The notes beneath the pieces were generated by a model that ran no database searches, was not told the DNA's origin, and saw only the letters and a list, made by a program, of their open reading frames with translations. The position numbers and the translations under genes are program-made. Positions 58,737 to 64,000 of a stretch of 64,000 nucleotides of DNA are shown here, piece after piece. Numbering within the stretch: the first letter of the stretch is position 1; each line of letters begins with the position of its first letter. The DNA is from Puccinellia tenuiflora (Eukaryota > Streptophyta > Magnoliopsida > Poales > Poaceae): assembly GCA_012064385.1 (NCBI GenBank), contig QRDG01001828.1:310001-374000 (forward strand). The letters are read 5' to 3'.

Positions 58737-61250
58737 CTATTGCGCGGCGGCGAGGAGCTGCTGCGACGCCGTCTCGGCGTGGATGAAGCAGAGCACATGG
58801 TGCACCGCCGCGGCGATGTCGTCCGCCGTCGTCAGGCCGCACCCCTCCTCCACCTGCGGCATGTACACAGGTTAGTCAAACTGATCGATGAGAAAAGGCA
58901 ACGCATGTGCGAATGGCCATGGCCGGTCAGGGAACCAGGGAACCTGCTGCTAGCTAGGCAGAAAACTACTCTACTACAGCGTACACTGTAGGATAGATTC
59001 CACAGGCGAACAGTGGCACACACCGCCATGGCTAGAATAGCTCAACGGAGCAGGTACACTGTAGCTAGCTAGAAACTCTAGATAGCCTTTTTTCAGCTCA
59101 TTTATCGATGCCAATCTCGATCTGGTTCGAGGAAAAGAGATTCTCCCTTGCAGCGTTGGACTGACAAATCTAGGAGGCGATGCTTTCTCATGAAGTGTCA
59201 CACTACCTGCAACAGACCAACAGTGTGACGCTAGTGCTGGAGAGTAGTGGCAATGTACGCTTCTGGGAGATATGACTTAGCTGCATCACACCGAAGCCAG
59301 GCCCCAAAGCTTTTTCACGACGACACTGGGAAATCCGGTCAAAAGGTAGGTGACCGAGTGGGAGGGAGCAAGAAATGACTCAGGTGTCCACATGTGTGGT
59401 CAAGCTCATCGGATTCTGATCGAATTTCTGAAAAAAATCTTGATGCGTCTCGATCAATAATGCAAAGCACTCGATCGAGCTCGACGTCTGCGTTGATGTG
59501 GATGACCCATCGGTATCTATCTATGCAGGGGAATATCTGACACGTTTTTCTTTTGAGATTCCAAACCAAGAAACACAGTGAGGGCAAGCGTTGCTAATGA
59601 GTTAATTAATCAGATCTGTTCCCGGGAGAATGAGCTAGCTCATGATTCCCAAATAATGCGTGCGGACACACACAATCCTCCCGGTTGGGATCACTCGATC
59701 CAAGAGCCTAACGTGCGTGCAATAGTTCTGCCTGCGTCTCAACTCTCAAGTGGATTGGGAGAATGGGAGGTCCTGTACATTGGGAGACGTGTACGTATGT
59801 CTAAGGATTAACTGATTAAGACAGTGTCACTTGGCGTTTAAATAAGCTGAACTCATCACTCATCAGTAAGTAAGTAGAGCGCGCTGCAGCTAGCTGCACG
59901 CTGTACGTACGTAGCTTAACGTGGTACAGTACGTACCTTGACGCTGAGGGAGTAGAGGACGAGGGAGTCGAGCGCGGTGACGTTGAGGTGAAGCACGGTG
60001 AGCCGGAGCGCCTGCAGCCCGACGACCATACCGACCAGCTGCCCCGGCCGCCGCGGCGCCATGACCCGGACGCTGGCGTGCGTCTCGACCAGGCTCACCT
60101 CGATGTCGGCCACGCCGGCGCGGCTCTCCTCCGCCGACAGCGTCGCGGCGGAGTCGCGTGGCGAGTGGCGCCACACGTACTGCGGGTACGTGAAGAACCC
60201 CGCGAACGGGGCCGCCGCGGAGTCGGACGGCGCGTCGGCGGACTCGGCGGTGACGCTGCTGCTGCAGTTGCTCGTGGAGGACTCCACGCAGGGTGCGGCC
60301 GCCAGCGTCGGCATCGTCGAGTCGGAGCTTGCCTTCTGTGGTGGTGGCTGGTGGTGACGAACCGGAAGCCTGCGCTTCTGCGCTTCCAGGGACTGCAGCT
60401 GCTGCTCGAGCTCCTTCACGAAGTCTATGGCCCCGCCGACGATCGATGCTTGGTCACCCTATACAAGGGGGAAAAGAGAGCGTTAGCTCTGTCAGATAAA
60501 TAGTGTACGACATGGAACTCGTGGAACAATCAATGACTTCTCTGCAAGAACAAGAGGAGAGTGAAGTGAAGTAATGAGTTGGGAGGGAGACACATTAATG
60601 GCGTCCCGGAGTCCGGCCAAGAATGGATGCTTCTTCTCCTCAACAAACAAATTTCCTTCCTACTAGGTGCGAGCAGTAAAGGCAGTGGGCATGGGGAAAA
60701 GAGAACTCAATAGTGATGGTGGGTCTCTTTCGGCCCAAAAGAACATTCCTCGATCATTCTGCCCAAGCTGCTAGCTCCGGCAATCCCTCTCTTCTTCTTC
60801 TTTGACAAAAAACAAGAACGAGAGAGACGTACTACGTACCCTCTGGACGTAGGACTCCGGCATGAGGGAGCGGAGCTGGACGAGGTACTCGTTCATCTGG
60901 CGCCGGCGGTTGCGCTCCACGGCGATGTGCGTCATCCGCTGGCACTCGGTCTCCTCCCTGGACTTGCAGCTCCTCGCCCGCCGCCGCCGCTTCCTCCTGG
61001 GCTGCGGCGGAACCGACGACGTCTCCCCGGGCGCAAGAGCAGCCACGTCGCCCGCGGCCGGCGCGGCATCCTGCGGCTCCACGGGCGTCCGACGGCCGAC
61101 AATGCCGTTGCCGGCGCAGAAAGCCGCGGCATTGTCGAAGAGGAATCCCGCGGCCGAGGCCGAGGCTGCAGCGTTGAAGGTGTCGTAGACGAGCGGCGCA
61201 CTGTCGACGCCGAGGCTGGAGGCGCACTGCAGGGCGTCCACTAGTGCCAT
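58737..61250 (-). CDS. bHLH transcription factor, subgroup Ia (bHLH71/94/96-like)
   Basis: Three exons: 61250-60840, 60458-59937 and 58853-58737 (411, 522 and 117 bp including stop; 349 residues). Both introns have GTACGT donors and AG acceptors and lie in phase 0. Residues 84-97 are an Arg-rich likely nuclear signal. The basic region has H108, E112 and R116 (the E-box contacts) in MTHIAVERNRRRQMNEYL. Helix 1 follows, and exon 2 opens with GDQASIVGGAIDFVKELEQQL (helix 2). An ACT-like C-terminal domain follows (ADIEVSLVETHASVRV...LHLNVTALDSLVLYSLSVK) and ends VEEGCGLTTADDI. Subgroup Ia includes regulators of stomatal and other cell fates. The closest match by motif is the bHLH94/96 branch rather than SPEECHLESS, MUTE or FAMA. 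The start has a good context (G at -3, G at +4). The frame stays open upstream to 61661, but the MALVDALQ start fits the family. All domains look intact. Confidence 0.9.
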
Positions 61251-61740
61251 TGCTCCAAGGACGGGCGGATGAGTCGCTCGGTGGCTGGCCGCTTCTGGGT
61301 GTCGCGATGCTTTTGGCGACGAACGGGAAGTCGCGCACCACCACGCACCACCGCTCTTATTGTCCCGCTCCTTTGCCACTGCTGCTGCTGACTTACAAGT
61401 TAGCAGTGATTCTGAGCTGCTCGCCGTTGGTGGGATGCGTATGTTTCTTTCTCTCCGGTGGGGCGGGCCGGCAACTGGAGTATATGGGGGAAAAGATAAG
61501 GTTTGGTTTCGGGGACGCCAGCCAGCCTGCGTTTCGCGTCGCTCGCGTAGCAAGCAGCAACAGTGGAAGGATGCAGGAGCGCGCTGTGTCTGACGCAGTG
61601 GCCCTGCTCCCAGTAGAGTAGGCATCAAAATGATCAAAAGGCTGACCTCTTTTGGTATCATCTGCAGTGTGTTTTTTGTGTGTACACTGCGTCGTCCTGC
61701 TGCTATTTGTGTGACGTGTGACTGGGTGACTGAGTAGTCA
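61251..61740 (-). promoter_or_regulatory. Probable 5' UTR and promoter of the bHLH gene
   Basis: The sequence immediately upstream of the start is GC-rich. On the minus strand an ATATA-type element lies at about 61485-61480 and a GATAAG-type box at 61495-61500 (plus-strand orientation). Neither is decisive. Confidence 0.3.
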
Positions 61741-62599
61741 GGTCGAGCTGCAACACGATGGAGAACGATAGTTGCAATAATAAACCAGGATTAATTAGAT
61801 TATCTACTGTCGTCGGCGTCAATACAGCGTTCGGATACGCGTCCAGACGGGCTGTATAGACGCCATCCGGACGAGCTGGCGCATATTTGCGCCGGCTGTT
61901 CCCAGTCGCGGTGTCAATACATAAATTTATATAAAAACAAAAAATCATAATTTTGATATATTCTATTCAATTTTTTAGAAAATTTTACAGGTTTCAACGA
62001 AATTCGAAAAACCTAATCCTAAATCTAATCTAACGGTGGTGGCGGTAGCGGTCGAAGACGCTATAGTCCAGCGGTTCGGCCTTGACCGCCGTGCCGCCGC
62101 CATCGGCCTCCTCATCCTCATCCTTGACGAGCCGTTGGGCCCAGCCTCGCGGTCGTTGGCGGTGAGATTGAGTAACAGTGTCCCGGTGATCGCCGCATGG
62201 TCCTGCATGGACCACGCGCATGCCTTCGCCTCGTCCAGCGGCAGGACGACATGTATCGTATCCTCCAACTCGGCGGCCAGCACGGGGCAACCGTCGGGAT
62301 TGGCGGCGAGGTCGAAGAGCACCTCCTACGCTGCGATCAGGGCCTCGTACTCCGTCTTCACCTTTTTCGGCGGAGGAGGAGGAGCCCCGATGCTGCTGCT
62401 GGGTCGAGGCATCGTGGATGACGATGCCGCAACCGATGCGCCTCGTCGGAGTGAACACCTCCTCCGATCCTTCACCTCCGGCTTGGGGGGTGAGCGGCGC
62501 CGACGTTTCACAGGAGGAGGAGGAGCCCGAGCCGGACGACGACGACCCCATTATCCTCGGCCCCCAGCGGTTCGGAGGGAGCTCCGGCGCCATGAACGA

Positions 62600-62612
62600 G
62601 GGGGGGGGGGGG
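62600..62612. repeat. Run of 13 G
   Basis: A G homopolymer inside the GC-rich element, shortly before GACGTAGAAGGGGGG. Confidence 0.8.
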
Positions 62613-62849
62613 ACGTAGAAGGGGGGATCGTGAAAGGCGACGTGCTCCATGACCCACTCGAGTGTGCGACCCGACACGCCCCAGAACAAGTACCGACCGG
62701 CGGAATTCTTGTCCCGCGGCGGTGGCAGCGGCCCTTCCCGGTCCAGGTGGTCATCTCCTCATGGTGGAGCCGTCGAAACTCGGCCTCGCAGCGGTCATAG
62801 TTGGCCGGCGTCAGCTTCCACTGTGGCTCGTCGCGCTGCTCGACGGTGA

Positions 62850-63040
62850 CACTACTAGGAAAACCCCGGCCTACCGCCGGCGCGCAAGATTGGCCTACCG
62901 CCGACGCAGTGGCGCGTGCCGGCGGTAGTCGCGCTGGTGGTAGTGCCTTAGCGCCAGCGTAGCACTGTGCGCCCCATTAGTGGTGCATCACCGCGCCCCG
63001 CCAGTCGCGGCTGTCGGCGTGGGCGGGTTGGGCACCTAAA
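62850..63040 (+). mobile_element. CACTA terminus fragment
   Basis: It starts CACTACTAGGAAAA and has paired CCTACCGCCGGC/GCCGGCGGTAG subterminal repeats. No matching right end is seen before the window ends, so it is a truncated element. Confidence 0.55.
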
Positions 63041-63640
63041 TGCCGTTTATGCTGAGTGTCCACCCTTCGGGGGCTCGCATGTCTCACGACGCGGTAGTGG
63101 TTGTTGCGGAGCGCCACCGCCTCTTCCTTGAGCAATGTATGGGGCCATCAGCCATTGGCAGCGGCTCCGCTGTTGCGCTTGTCGAGCGACATCGTCGATG
63201 GCTAGTTAGGATTTTGGACGACAGGAAGAGTGCAGGGGGCGAGTATGCGATTGGGTGTGGGTGCGGCGCTTTTATCGCCGCCGGAGAGCGGTGAGTGGAG
63301 AATCGAAAAGGCGCGTCCACATTGACGTCGCCGGGCAGTATTGGCGAAACGACGGGTCACTGCAGCGCTACCGGCATCATCAATGCCTTTGACCGAGCAG
63401 TTCGACTCCTGTGTCGATGACATGGCTGGTCCATCCGACGTGGCGTCGTGCGAAGTTTCGTCCGGCGCGACCAAACGGCTCTCCCTGCGGAGGGTGTGGG
63501 CTGGGCATGCCGGACGAGATATTGGGCCGCGCCGGACAAAAACGGGCTATTGCCGTCGTGACTAGGCGCGGCAAATTTCGTCCCGCCCGCCTAATAAAAC
63601 TATTGACGGCCCTATTGATGCCCTAACTAGAGATGCTCTA

Positions 63641-64000
63641 ATTAGCTGTGTGATCTACATCATGCATAGTAATTTTGCAGCGGCCCGTCCTGAAATGTGA
63701 CGGTAAGAGTGTTCCCCAACTGGTTAGCGGACGACCAGAAAAAAAACGTACATGTACCCTGTACCAGGGTGGATCACATGGATTAACAGTAAAAGGAATG
63801 ACAAGGCGACAAGCAGGCTGGCCACGAGCGACGCGCGTGAATGTACTGTCACTTGTGACTGGGTGCGAGTAATGACCATAAGCCCTAGAGCAATCAGTCG
63901 GACAATCACCTGGAATTCAGGGCTTACTGTCCTAACACCTTGTTTGTCTATGCTACTAATTCACGGGAGAGCTACTTTTACTACCGATAGCTGTCCTTGT
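63641..64000. other. Intergenic, nothing recognised
   Basis: No gene or element terminus is supported here. Confidence 0.4.

Larger units (their letters stand above)
61798..63637 (-). mobile_element. GC-rich Harbinger-like element carrying coding sequence, degraded
   Basis: The right end reads GAGCATCTCTAG on the minus strand next to TAA (63638-63640), as in Triticeae Harbinger-type elements. The left end near 61798 (GATTATCTACTG) is a weak match. The minus-strand frames are Pro/Ser/Arg-rich (for example 62689-62030), with acidic ACAWSMQDHAAITGTL in another frame. This looks like a captured or element-encoded protein broken by frameshifts. Function unknown. A CACTA terminus at 62850 interrupts it. 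Confidence 0.35.

Noticed and set aside
59988..60503. 171-codon plus-strand ORF antisense to bHLH exon 2
   Set aside because: It is the mirror of a GC-rich exon whose minus-strand reading has clear bHLH and ACT-like domains.

Overview
This window looks like intergenic DNA from a large, repeat-rich grass genome, most likely a Triticeae cereal (wheat, barley, rye or a relative). The evidence is nested LTR retrotransposons with textbook ends and target-site duplications, CACTA elements with CACTAC termini and 3-bp duplications, a Stowaway-type MITE end, Harbinger remnants, and one GC-rich three-exon plant gene. No database search was possible, so species and family names are inference. Nearly all of the window is mobile DNA. 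The only host gene I can support is a bHLH transcription factor on the minus strand (58737-61250).

Layout. 1-6893: 3' part of a Copia/Sirevirus-like element with a broken gag, no pol, several polypurine-tract-like motifs and a complete 2.27-kb 3' LTR. It sits in a CACTA transposon whose right end is at 8382. That CACTA in turn sits in the reverse-transcriptase region of a minus-strand Copia element (8383-8604 and 42851-48360). The Copia is split by a minus-strand Gypsy element of the Tat type (8605-42850, TSD TCGGT, two 461-bp LTRs). The Tat element is split twice by plus-strand Gypsy elements with ~3.5-kb LTRs that resemble Tekay/Del: Tekay-1 (13530-23845, TSD GGTGT) and Tekay-2 (31034-41803, TSD CGCGG). 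Removing the two inner elements and their duplicated bases leaves a Tat element of about 13.1 kb.

The Tat element carries gag, protease, RT, RNase H, a second RNase H and integrase on the minus strand, all more or less broken. On the opposite strand, between integrase and the 3' LTR, lies an intron-containing additional gene with its own TATA-like box and a strong start context. Around and inside this gene is a repeated module that folds into long hairpins. Its three copies differ in sequence but keep base pairing, which I consider the most interesting signal here.

48361-64000 is less densely nested. It holds a Stowaway-like MITE, a probable ~4.9-kb solo LTR (50177-56864) interrupted by a complete 1785-bp non-autonomous CACTA (50761-52545, TSD AGA), a 360-bp inverted-repeat element, a Harbinger transposase fragment, the bHLH gene, and a GC-rich Harbinger-like or gene-capturing element broken by a CACTA terminus. 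The CACTA at 50761-52545 is an array of at least 14 short hairpins around a long purine tract and a run of 29 G. None of the retroelements appears able to make a full set of working proteins. I found no CRISPR array, tRNA, rRNA or prokaryotic feature.
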